Source: Amanita rubescens (lineage: Eukaryota > Basidiomycota > Agaricomycetes > Agaricales > Amanitaceae). From it: a stretch of DNA of 33,759 nt. Location of the stretch: NCBI GenBank assembly GCA_015039365.1, contig WION01000562.1, forward strand, positions 1-33,759, in the 5' to 3' direction. This document shows positions 10,401-19,437 of this stretch, one piece after another (the stretch's first letter is position 1; each line of letters begins with the position of its first letter). The position numbers and the translations under genes are program-made. The notes below the pieces were generated by a model that saw only the letters and a program-made list of their open reading frames with translations, did no database searches and was not told where the DNA came from.

Positions 10401-11444
10401 GTTGAGTAATGGGTATAGTCGAGATATCACCCCAAACATCTCTAAGCTCTGGATGATACCTATTCAAGGCAACAGTCGCTTTTTCGGCCTAGCGCAAATG
10501 AGAGGTTGCAAAAGGTAATTCGATTAGGTGCGTACATGAGTCAACTTGCGGCCAAGTTTTTTCGACATTGTCTTTTCTTCCATTTTTAATGCCTGGCGCT
10601 CTAGATGTTCTGACACGGGGGAGAGTTCTCGTCCTTTGGCTGCTCTGATTGTTTTGACATCTATTTTTGGTTTAGATTTCGCCTTTCCTTTCGCCTTTCC
10701 CTTTCGTCTAACATTGTCATCGCTAGAGTCGTCAAAGGATTCATCACTGTCCGAAACGCCATAAAGACGCGCAATTCTGCGCTCCGTAGCCGCTGCACGT
10801 CGCGCTACTTCAGGAGACGGTTCAATACCCTGAGCAGAGGACGAGCTGGCGCCATTCTGATCCTCTAGGCGCGACACTTGGAGTGACATTCGTACAGCAG
10901 CATCAAGCATGATCTCTTCTTCTTCATCCGAGGCAATAAATGCAGAGCCACTATCATCCGATTCTTCGTAAATAGACTCTTCGTCACTAAGCGAGCCATC
11001 TGAAGGAGCCCTTTCAGATGTAACAGGGGAGAACGCTCGTGCCCGGGCCTTCCCTTTATTCTTGCCCTTTCCTTTGGTTTGCCTCGGAAGATCCTCTTCC
11101 GAGTGTCCATCTTCATCACTTGATTCAGATTTTCGAATGCCTTTGGTAGTTCTCTTTCTCTTGTTCTGGACTAGCATCTCGACGGAACTTGCAGCCTTGC
11201 GCTTCTGTACGCGACCGCCCCCTGGGACGCCGTCAAGGGCTTGAGCTGCGGCAGCATGCCTTGCCCTGTTCCTTGTTTTAGGAGGCTCATGTTCTGAAGC
11301 TTCGTCAACTTCCGTTGTCATGGGTGTCTCACTGACAACCGAGTTTCTTGAACTAAAAGCGGGGGTCGAGTTCGAGGTAGGGGTTGTGCTCGCCCCAGAC
11401 GGCGAGGCTTTTTGTCTCGATGTCCGGCGCTTAGCCCCAGCCAT
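7442..11444 (-). CDS. RAD16: RAD16-type SNF2 ATPase with embedded RING finger (nucleotide excision repair)
   Basis: A 959-residue homologue of yeast Rad16, the ATPase/E3 subunit of the Rad7-Rad16 complex for global-genome excision repair. There are 22 exons: 11444-10536, 10488-10285, 10225-10215, 10161-10093, 10037-9914, 9861-9833, 9783-9690, 9637-9466, 9410-9351, 9298-9273, 9217-9095, 9042-8889, 8823-8802, 8751-8544, 8485-8219, 8168-8108, 8056-7944, 7873-7864, 7807-7713, 7662-7609, 7558-7532, 7489-7442. Residues 1-303 are charged and low-complexity, with Lys/Arg and Asp/Ser tracts. The SNF2 core then gives [20 protein letters not shown] (about 372-379), DEAH (about 482), a Cys-rich [11 protein letters not shown] insertion, and the RING CRIC...CPVC. 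It ends with [17 protein letters not shown] and [14 protein letters not shown]. The C-terminus LTPAD matches the family. An Asp replaces one RING zinc ligand (HIFDREC). The extreme C-terminus is uncertain. Confidence 0.93.
7864..7873 (-). other. RAD16: 10-nt microexon of RAD16 before motif VI
   Basis: Ten bases between an AG acceptor (7874-7875) and a GT donor (7862-7863), flanked by introns of 70 and 56 nt. It supplies residues VEY and part of Q, giving [17 protein letters not shown] as expected for SNF2 proteins. Skipping it shifts the frame before the arginine finger region. Confidence 0.82.
10215..10225 (-). other. RAD16: 11-nt microexon of RAD16 encoding part of Walker A
   Basis: Eleven bases (DEM plus two bases of a Gly codon) between introns of 59 nt (10226-10284) and 53 nt (10162-10214), both with GTA donors and TAG acceptors. 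Joining restores GGILADEMGMGKTIQ, the near-invariant Walker A region. Without it the ATPase frame is lost. Confidence 0.85.
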
Positions 11445-11532
11445 TGAGGCACAGTGAAAGCAGTAGGTTAAAGTCTTTTTTAGACCTAAGGGTCACACAA
11501 TATGGCGGCTGCTAATTAGCTGTCACGCTACC

Positions 11533-11565
11533 CACGTGTCCGCAGACGCGCGTCGCGTAACGCGT
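11533..11565. promoter_or_regulatory. RAD16 promoter with CACGTG and ACGCGT elements
   Basis: In the 209-nt gap before the RAD16 ATG, a CACGTG lies at 11533-11538 and an ACGCGT at 11560-11565, with other CpG-rich sequence between. ACGCGT is the MluI cell-cycle box bound by MBF-type factors in yeasts, which control many replication and repair genes. That link is inference from motif identity. Confidence 0.4.
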
Positions 11566-11653
11566 CGAAATGACTCTGTTCGTCGGTTCCGTCGCTCGGA
11601 TCATTGACTCAAAATGTTTTACCCACATAACTGCATCACAACGCTAGTCAAAG

Positions 11654-14600
11654 TCAAAACTGATTATCAATGGTGAAGGATGAGAAAGAATCTCCAAAGT
11701 CATCAACGCCACCACCAGACCATGAATCACTGACAATAGTAGTTTGGGACTCGCTGTATAGATCATCGCCAGACCATGTATCAACCACGGTAACTTGGGT
11801 CTCGTCGAAGGGGACATAGTCTGGCAGTGGACCACTATCCGTCGGTGCCCCCTCTGCAACATAAACCCTGGCAAACTGAGATGGTCCCTGCGATGAACCT
11901 TGCCCTTGTGCTGATGCATGATGTTGCGCCGACCCATGATGCTGCCCTGACCCTTGATGTTGCGCCAACCCTTGAACTGCATTTGTGAACCCGTGTACAA
12001 GTCCAAGTGCCAGCTGCTCTCCTGCTTGTTCAAGTGCACTGGGTGCTTGTAAATTATGCTGAGCGCGACCGGGTGCCGCGTTTCCCTGTTGTACAGGCAT
12101 ATTACCCGTTGGGTTAGTCGAGCCACCATATGGTACATATGCCGCTTGCGGCGGCTGGACACCAGGAACTTGTTGAACTGGATACTGTTGACCAGACATC
12201 TGATGTTGGGGTATAGGACTAAATCCGTGCTGGTTGGGCGGCTGATGCTGGGGTTGCTGCATATTTCCATGGTAGTGGGCTGCCCCGCTAATGGGCTGAT
12301 ACCCAGACGTAGGTGCTTGGTTATGAACCCCTTGCAATGGCGCCAATTGCTGGGCTGGTTGTTGGACGACTTGGGGAGGTGGCGGTTGCGATTGTACTAT
12401 ATTTCCATATGATATCTGCGCTGGCACTTGCTGCGGGGGGATAGGAGGCACTTGGTTCTGTGTCACCTGCTGGGGTTGCGGCGGTTGACCTGCCAGATGC
12501 GGCCGTCCATGGTTTGGAATTTGACTATATTGGGGTGCATATCCCTGAAAGCCCGTTTGCGCCTGATTAAGAGGTTGACCATGCTGGGGTCCCGCGTGTC
12601 CTTGAGGGACTGGTTGCGCTTGATTGAGAGGTTGACTATACTGAGAGACGCGCCCTTGTAGCGGAGATGGTTGGACTTGATTGGAAGGTTGACTCTGCTG
12701 TGCGTGTCCCAGGCCTGGCTGCACTTGATGAAGAGGCCGACTGTAATGGGGCGCGTGTCCTGGTTGCGGCTGTGCTTGACTGGGAAGCTGACTATACTGA
12801 GGCGCGTGTCCTTGCGGGCCTGGTTGCACTTGATTGGGAGGTTGACCGTGCTGGGGTATATATCCTTGAGGGGCTGGTTGCACTTGACTGGGAGGCTGAC
12901 TATACTGAGGCGCATGTCCTTGCGGGCCTGGTTGCACTTGATTGGGAGGTTGACCATGCTGGGGTATATATCCTTGAGGGGCTGGTTGCATTTGATTGGG
13001 ATGTTGACTAAACTGTGGCCTATGCCCTTGTGGAGCTTGTTGCGCTTGATTGGGAGGTTGGCTAAATTGAGGTACATGTCCCTGCAGCCCTGGCTGCACT
13101 TGTTGACCATGCTGAGGTGTATATCCTTGAGGGGCTGGTTGCACTTGATTGGGACGTTGACTAAACTGAGACGCACGCCCTTGTGGGGCTTGTTGCGCTT
13201 GATTGGGAGGTTGGCTAAACTGAGGTACATGTCCCTGCGGCCCTGACTGCACTTGATTGGAAGGTTGATAGTGCTGAGAGACGCGTCGTTGCGAGGGCGG
13301 TTGCACTTGATTGGGAGGAGATCCATGTCCTTGAGGGCCTGGTTGCGCTTGATGGGGACGCTGGCTATATTGAGGCGCATTATACCGAGGCGCCTGTCCT
13401 TGCAGGCCGGGTTGCACTTGATGGAGAGGCTGACTATGCTGAGGCACATGCCCTTGCGGGCCCGGTTGGATTTGATTGGGAGGCGTATACCCTTGTGGAC
13501 CTGGATAACTTTGCTGAGACGTATTTCCTTGCGGGCCAGGATGGGCCTGATTGGGAGATTGACTATGCTGGGTTGTATATCCTTGTGGAGCTGGTTGTGT
13601 TTGATTGGGATATTGACTATCCCCAGGTGTATGTCCTCCTGAGCCCGGACGAATGCCCTGTTGAAGCACTTGGCTCTGGATTGGCTGCTGGGATGACGTC
13701 TGTAGGCTTGGCTGCTGAAGGTATTGCGGCGGCAGAGCTTGACTTCCGGTATGTACCTGCTGGTTCAGGGGCGCAGCAGAACTCGGGTGAATAGGTGGTT
13801 GATTCAGAGTCACCTGCGTGGTCGGATACTGTTGTTGATAGGTTTGGTTTGGAGCCGGATGTTGTGTTGGCGGTGCATTGCTCGATACGGTCAACGACCG
13901 TTGGCTCCTTCCCGAGAGATAATAAGTCGGGGGCGAGAGCGGGGGTGTCAACGACGGAGATCCTTGAGGTAGAAATGTAAAGGGGGCATTATAATGTGCA
14001 CTGGGTAGCCCAGGAGAGGTCAATGTATCGGGATGACTTTTCTGTTCTGCGGAGGGTGGGGATGCTGTCATAGCTACGGTAGGCGCTCCACCTAGCCTCG
14101 TCGATCTGGTGATGACAACATTTGTATTGTTTTTGTTTAAATGATCGAGCTGCTTCGAGACCAAAATCGGGGCTATCTTAGGTTGATCCTGAGGCAGCGA
14201 AGAAGGCTGAGTACTTTGACTTCCTAGGGGTGGAGAGCTGGTCGGTTTAGGTGGGCTAGGACTTGGGTTGGCTTTGCGAGAACTCGAAGTTGCCCTACCG
14301 CGCTGAGCAACCACTGTCATATTGTATAAATTCGTAGGACCCGCTTGTTGTGCGTTTCCCCGAGATAGATCTGGAAAAATAAACACGGGAGACGACGAAG
14401 AACTGACATGTTTTGGAGACAAGGGGACTGGTGGTGGAGACGTCGCAGGTGACTTTGGCCCATATGACGCTTCTGAGTCCAGCCCGGGTAAGCTGGATTT
14501 CTTTTTGTTAACTGCGCTAGCATAGAGCTGCTGCGCTGTTGACAACTTGTCTCCAGCAGGTGCATGTTTCTGAATAGGTGGCGTTACCGACCCTGATAGT

Positions 14601-14896
14601 GATTTTTTTCCCTGAGGAACAGGTACTGGGGTCTCACTATGGGAAGGAGGTGGAGTCAAACTAGCAGGATGCGTATGCGAAACCTTAGGAGGCAGAACAT
14701 CGATCTGTACATAATACCTATAGTTTAAGGGTTGGTGATGGACCCGAAATGAATGAATGGGCCGACTAACCAACTCTGTCGGCTGGGAGGGCATAAAGTC
14801 AGTGTTTCTGAATCTTAACCATCATTTCACTCACTCTGAATCATAATGTTGATGCCAACCAGGAGGAAGAGGTCTGGTATCGGGATTTATCTGCAT
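11654..14896 (-). CDS. Large Pro/Gln-rich WW-domain protein with 18-residue tandem repeats
   Basis: A 1045-residue protein from exons 14896-14835, 14782-14771 (12 nt) and 14717-11654. The ATG at 14896 is chosen because it opens a WW domain, NPDTRPLPPGWHQHYDS, completed by the microexon and exon 3 as SWYYVQIDVLPPKVSHTHP. The second signature Trp is His here. After it comes a Ser/Pro-rich linker, then about 20 degenerate copies of an 18-residue unit of type QPPNQVQPGPQGHAPQYS (12515-13640), then a Gln-rich segment. An acidic Ser/Asp/Trp-rich tail with two DxWSG motifs and FGDSFSSF ends it. WW domains bind Pro-rich ligands; the repeats may provide such ligands or drive condensation, which is inference. 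No enzyme domain is visible and I do not recognise a named orthologue. It shares its N-terminal exon structure with the WW gene at 16958-17933. Confidence 0.82.
12515..13640 (-). repeat. Coding minisatellite, 54-nt units with a 108-nt higher-order duplication
   Basis: About 20 tandem units of 54 nt (some shortened to 48-51 nt) encode the Pro/Gln/Gly repeats of the WW-domain protein. Two adjacent 108-nt blocks, 12791-12898 and 12899-13006, are almost identical over their first 92 nt (about two differences), so the last expansion there was recent. The unit length is a multiple of three, which also keeps other frames and the opposite strand open; those frames are not genes. Confidence 0.85.
14771..14782 (-). 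other. 12-nt microexon inside the WW domain (Pro/Gln-rich protein)
   Basis: Twelve bases between an AG acceptor (14783-14784) and a GTTAGT donor (14765-14770), flanked by introns of 52 and 53 nt. It encodes RQS and completes codons on both sides, giving YDSDRQSWYYVQ. Without it the WW domain lacks four residues, including the central aromatic position. Position, length and phases are the same as in the other WW gene. Confidence 0.75.
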
Positions 14897-15105
14897 GGGC
14901 GAGGGGAATAATGACGATGGAACCAAAGGGGTTAAGGAACATGGTTATAAGTATCCCTCGAAGGTCCTGGACCTGTTCCTTGATGTTGTTATCACTGCTT
15001 GAGAGTGCGTAGTTGATCGGAAATGTCGGCTACCCCCAACAATCGGACACAGCAGCAGGACTGTGGCCAAGTCTAAAACTCACTAAATTCTCAACCATCA
15101 TCAAC
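14897..15105. promoter_or_regulatory. Shared 209-bp divergent promoter (WW protein / OPRT)
   Basis: The WW-protein ATG (14896, minus strand) and the orotate phosphoribosyltransferase ATG (15106, plus strand) face away from each other across 209 bp, so both must be driven from here unless an upstream non-coding exon exists. A TCAACC/TCAAC-type pyrimidine context precedes the OPRT ATG. No clear TATA box was seen. Confidence 0.5.
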
Positions 15106-15827
15106 ATGCCCGATCTGAAGGCAGAGCTCATAGAACAATGCATGTCTGTCGGTGCACTTAGATTTGGTACGTTTACACTTAAATCAGGACGGTAAGCCTA
15201 TCAAACACTTCTACGCCAATCATTGACACGGATGACAGAATCTCTCCCTACTTCTTCAACGCTGGCTTGCTCTGCACTGGTCCTATTCTCTCAATAGTGG
15301 CTAATACCTACGCGGATGCGATTGCAAATGCTATCGGTTCTTCCACAAATGCTTTACCTTTGTTCGACGTGCTCTTTGGGCCTGCATACAAGGGCATCCC
15401 GTTCGCTGCTACTACAGCCGTTGCTCTTCAATCGAGGCATAGTATATCTATCGGTTTTGCGTATGACAGAAAGGAAGTCAAGGATCATGGCGAAGGGGGG
15501 AAGGTTGTCGGCATTTCAGTCGAACGAAAGCGGGTCGTAATCATTGACGATGTTATGACTTCTGGAAAGGCCATCCGCGGCGCGATAGATATCGTGAGAC
15601 AGAACGGCGGAGAGATAGTAGGAGTTGTTCAGTTGCTGGATAGAGAGGAGGTCGGTCAGGATGGTGTTAGTAGCACGGTGAAAGAGGTAGAAGGATTGAT
15701 AGGACAGGGTCCGGTCAAGTCGGTGTTGAAAATGAGAGATCTAATGCATTGGCTAGAACAAAAGGGGATGCAGGATGAGCTGAAGAGTATGCAGTCTTAT
15801 TGGGATAGGTATGGGCTGAAGCAATGA
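15106..15827 (+). CDS. URA5: Orotate phosphoribosyltransferase
   Basis: Converts orotate plus PRPP to orotidine-5'-monophosphate in de novo UMP synthesis, in the cytosol. Exons 15106-15191 and 15239-15827 give 224 residues, close to yeast Ura5 (226). The N-terminus MPDLKAELIEQCMSVGALRFGTFTLKSGR and ISPYFFNAG bind orotate in the family. FGPAYKGIPFA follows, then AYDRKEVKDHGEGG (the flexible catalytic loop), then the PRPP-binding signature VVIIDDVMTSGKAIR. All key acidic and basic residues are present, so the gene looks intact. The intron splits the codon for Arg in SGR|ISPY. The neighbour to the right is convergent, 1.1 kb away. Confidence 0.96.
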
Positions 15828-16957
15828 AGATGTAAACACCGGGTATCTTACCCTCGAATCAGAAGACAACTTTCACCGATTGTGACCGGATCGCGTAGCA
15901 TGCGCAAATACGATGTTGAGCTTGACCTGAGTAAAGATATCTAGTCTGTACATCTGGCAAGCAGGGATTGTACAATGTTCATAAAGCTGAGATGGCAGTC
16001 TTGCACTGTCAGCTAGTACCCAACTGAGACCCAACCTCGCTTTCATGTAGAACCCGATGAGTCCTCACCATCATCTGTAGGTACCCTTAGGGTGACCCAC
16101 TTGGAACCAAGGACGTATTTTTGGGACTGACGTAAGAGGTAGTTAAATGGCGCCAGGGACGGGCTGTAATAATTTTTTGACATAGGATTTCAATTTGTTT
16201 GTTACCCATACTGTAGTATCAATCACGAGCCGAACTAATGCAGATCAATGTCTGTTCCCCTCCTTAACGAAAACTGGACGTCCATCCTAGACCGTTGATT
16301 GTCAGCACCTCGTAGCCGCAGACAACCGAGGAATCTATCGTTCATACTACGCTCATATTTCAGGCGATTCTTGAACGGCTCGTACGTCTCTTTAGATAGA
16401 AATAGTGTGACGATCCCCCGCGAGTCGATGCACCGCACTTATCTCTGCTTAAACATTAGAAATCTACTGTCGGCGTTTACGAGTGCCGTCTGATATTTTG
16501 ATCCGTAAACATTCCCGCGCATGGATGAAAGCGTTCCGATATTTTTCAACGCGCGTAGCTGCCTCTGGAGCTGGATTTTCAGAAATTGGTTTATGGGCAC
16601 TGAGAATATCATATACTCGCTAGTGAAGGGATGAGAATTTGCCGAAAGGGGCAGCTTATCAGGACCCGAGGCTTTCAGGGGTGTTTATGATTGTGATCAG
16701 CGAATTGCAGGTGACGTAGCTTATCAAGTTAAATGACTAGTATACTGATATAGCTACTTCTAGATCCCATGCAAGACTCGTGTGGTGAAACGTTCGCGAT
16801 TGGCAGGTGGCATGACAATTATCTATATCAATTTCTGAATCGTAAAGAAGCTTTATGCTCAAATTTGACCAGATGTTAGGTACTATATACTTACACATAG
16901 AAAAGTACATGACACTCAAAACGTACAGAGACTTTGTTCCCAACTATATAACATTCT
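15828..16957. other. Convergent intergenic region (1.1 kb), no gene seen
   Basis: The region lies between the 3' ends of OPRT and the PGY-rich WW gene. Open frames of 60-70 codons occur on both strands at 16235-16493 but have no start context, motif or splice partners that I can support. No tRNA or repeat is obvious. Presumably it contains the two 3' UTRs. Confidence 0.55.
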
Positions 16958-17933
16958 TCACCAGAAAGGCCCATCATCGACGCCGTCAACAAAGCCATTA
17001 TTGAATCCTTGGTCATACCCTTGTTCGCGACCTTCTTCATAGGACTTGTGTTCCTCGTGTTCAAGGAATTCCTTCCCGGCAAACAGGGCCAAAGCACCAC
17101 CACCGAGTCCTATGACATATCCATATCAACGTGGCTTTGCATCAGGATGTAGACGTACCTAAAGCCACTTTGCCTGCACTAATGCCGCCGTGCTTCTTAG
17201 GTGGTGCATCAACGTAACGGTCGGGTGCTTGCTGACGTCCTCCAAACATTCCACCACCAAATGCTCGGCCTATTTCATTACCCTGAGAAACATGCTTGAT
17301 ATGAATATAAGAGGATACTTACCTCGGTCGTCAGGAACGGGGCTACGCCGGTCGTAGCCACCTTGCCCATACCCCTCTCCATACTGAGGATATGCTCCGC
17401 CCGGTACCGGGGCACCGTAGCCACCTGGAGGACCATTGTACGGATCAGGGGGACCACCGTAGCCCCGAGGAGGAGGACCACCATAGCCCCTAGGACCGCC
17501 GTAATTCTCAGGAGGGCGATCATACGGAGAACCACCGTAACCTCCGGAAGGACCGTCTCCGTAACCACCGCGGGAATTGCCGGGTCCATAGCCTGGCCCC
17601 TGTTCATATCCGGGGCGTGTGGGGGGTGGACCCGCGGGTGGGCCATAGTTTGAAGGTGGGGGAGGAGGAGCTCGAGGTGGCGGTCCCGATGGATGTTCCC
17701 ATGTTGTGACTGGAGGTTGGGCATTTGTGTTAACGTAGAACCTATACAACTTGTCGATGGGACATCGATCATGTATCAGTATCAACCGATTACGAACCAT
17801 GCTTTGTAGCTACAGCACCTCATGAGTACATGAAGATAACGTATCAAGGCATCGATCCTCACTTGGATTCGTATTGTGTTACCCATCCAGTGGGGAGAGG
17901 ACGGGTGTCTGGATTCTGAGAAGGTGCAGACAT
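16958..17933 (-). CDS. WW-domain protein with Pro/Gly/Tyr-rich linker and glycine-zipper-like C-terminus
   Basis: A 254-residue protein from exons 17933-17863, 17809-17798 (12 nt), 17741-17323, 17269-17159 and 17109-16958. A complete WW domain opens it: NPDTRPLPTGWVTQYES, a microexon giving NYKAW, then FYVNTNAQPPVTTWEHP. Both signature Trp are present. A low-complexity Pro/Gly/Tyr segment (about residues 55-165, units such as GGYGGPP) follows. A short Gly-rich hydrophobic stretch GLGGGALALFAG comes next, then a charged tail with HEEHKSYEEGREQGYDQGFNNGF. The Gly/Tyr-rich part resembles prion-like or condensate-forming regions and the hydrophobic stretch a glycine zipper; both are inference. 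Family known only as uncharacterised fungal WW proteins. Exon 4 start at 17269 is chosen because an earlier acceptor gives a stop codon. Confidence 0.87.
17798..17809 (-). other. 12-nt microexon inside the WW domain (PGY-rich protein)
   Basis: Twelve bases between an AG acceptor (17810-17811) and a GTTCGT donor (17792-17797), flanked by introns of 53 and 56 nt. It encodes YKA plus parts of Asn and Trp codons and restores YESNYKAWFYVN. Length, phases and place match the microexon at 14771-14782 in the other WW gene. Confidence 0.8.
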
Positions 17934-18135
17934 GGATGTACTAAGGATGAAGCGAAGAGGGCAAAGACGGAATTTATTGGGCTGAGCGCTGGCACAGCAT
18001 CACGTCAACTCAACATATGACAAAAATAAATTATTAGGACTGTAATGACTGGCACTGCAAGATAACGCAGCAACACAGCTATTAGTAATTCAAAAGTAAA
18101 ATATTATCAAAAACGTCATTTCTCCTCAACTTGCA

Positions 18136-19135
18136 TCAAGCTTTCACTTTCCTCTTCTTATCCTTGGCTCCTCCAGACGTGACGGGTGTGACGGGTGGAT
18201 GGCTTGCCTTTTTGTTTGATACCTCCTCATCTGATGAGGTGCTATCGTGTTCCTCTTCGCTGTCATCATGCTCGTCCGAATCATCACTACCTGATATATC
18301 GGACCCTTCTGTACTAGGTGGCACCTCAGCAGCTACGCGTTTCACGACAGCTGCTGGTGGAGATGGCTTCCTCACTGTAGGTGCAGTCACTTTCGTGCTC
18401 TTCTTAACCTTCTTTATGCTCTATATGGTCTGTCAACTATATAGAATGCACAATATAGATGATACGTACTACGGCAGCAGCAGCAGCGTTAGCTGCCTCG
18501 ACCTCTTCCGCGGTGCGGTTGTCGTACGCTTTTTTATCTTGAGAGTACCGCTCCTTTGCGTCCGCCATGAATTGGTGGTAAACCTGCATCGCGTCAAGAT
18601 TGTATAACGCTCCAATGACGCGTCATAAACACTTACAGCCTTGTCCTCCTCGCTCATTTCCTGCCACTGCTTAGATATCATGGTGAGCAGCTCACTGTTC
18701 GACATGTTTGGGTTAGACGCCTTGAGTTTCTTGCGCACTTCATTTTGGAAGAAAATGTAAGATGATGCAGGACGCTTGGGAGCATTCGGATCCTTCGGCT
18801 TGCGTTTTCGCCTCTTGGGTGCTTCTGTGTCGTCGCCAGCTTCACTCTTGCGTTTCCTTTTACCGCCTGTCGCCTTGTCGTCCGCGGCTACATCTGGCTT
18901 GGCGGCGACAGCGAGATCGCGCAACATAAGCGCGACAGGAGAATCGACCGAGGAAGCACCTCCGTCGACGAACGCAGCAAAAGCGTCTGCGACACTAGCG
19001 CATTTTCTCATGGAATCTGCGACGGCAGCAAGGCTATTGAGGAGCTAAAAAAAATAAAATAGAGAGGTGAATGAAAGGGACGGGGGCGGAAGAAGAGAGA
19101 CTGACCTGGGACTTGTGTTGTTCGAAGTCTGCCAT
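18136..19135 (-). CDS. HMG-box chromatin protein
   Basis: A 278-residue DNA-binding protein from exons 19135-19106, 19044-18637, 18583-18470 and 18420-18136. The N-terminus MADFEQHKSQ is followed by a short helical segment, then a basic stretch GGKRKRKS...KRRKRK that can act as nuclear signal. One HMG box follows (about residues 90-160): KDPNAPKRPASSYIFFQNEV, NPNMSNSELLTMISKQW, and DKAVYHQFMADAKERYSQ. The C-terminus has an Ala-rich linker, an acidic Ser/Asp/Glu run (SDISGSDDSDEHDDSEEEHD) and a basic end KDKKRKVKA. One box with a long acidic tail resembles non-sequence-specific HMGB/Nhp6-type factors more than sequence-specific Sox or mating-type regulators. The exact start of exon 4 is uncertain (AGCATA or AAGGTT). 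A divergent PNUTS-like gene lies 302 bp away. Confidence 0.88.
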
Positions 19136-19437
19136 TGATGTGATTAGAACCAAAATCGAACAAAAAGGTGTGTGTCTCAGACGTGCGTGGGAATATGCAT
19201 AAATTTAATCGGAGCTTGAATTGCGTTATATGCCAGTCGACACCGCCCAAACGACTTGGTTCTCAACAACGTTGAAGACTGCGCAGACCCGCTGACTCGG
19301 CGGAACGCAACCCCAGAGACGCTTGTAGTGTGTGGCCAGCGTGGACGGGTGAGGTCGCCTGTTCAGGTCTCTCTGGATAGCCGTTTTAGTTGCCTTACTG
19401 AACGCTTGAGCCTCGATAAAAAAAAAAAGAGTATCGG
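19136..19437. promoter_or_regulatory. Divergent promoter of HMG-box gene and PNUTS-like gene
   Basis: The start codons lie 302 bp apart on opposite strands, so this segment carries both promoters. An A-run at 19418-19429 sits directly before the PNUTS ATG, of a nucleosome-depleting kind common in fungal promoters. I see no strong TATA box. A short open frame at 19256 runs through it without support. Confidence 0.5.

Noticed and set aside
12463..13449. Long open frames on both strands over the repeat array (up to 328 codons)
   Set aside because: They are by-products of a repeat unit divisible by three. Only the Pro/Gln frame connects to the WW exons and to non-repeat coding sequence on both sides.
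16235..16493. Overlapping 60-70-codon frames on both strands between OPRT and the WW gene
   Set aside because: No recognisable protein signature or splice structure. The overlap on opposite strands suggests chance.
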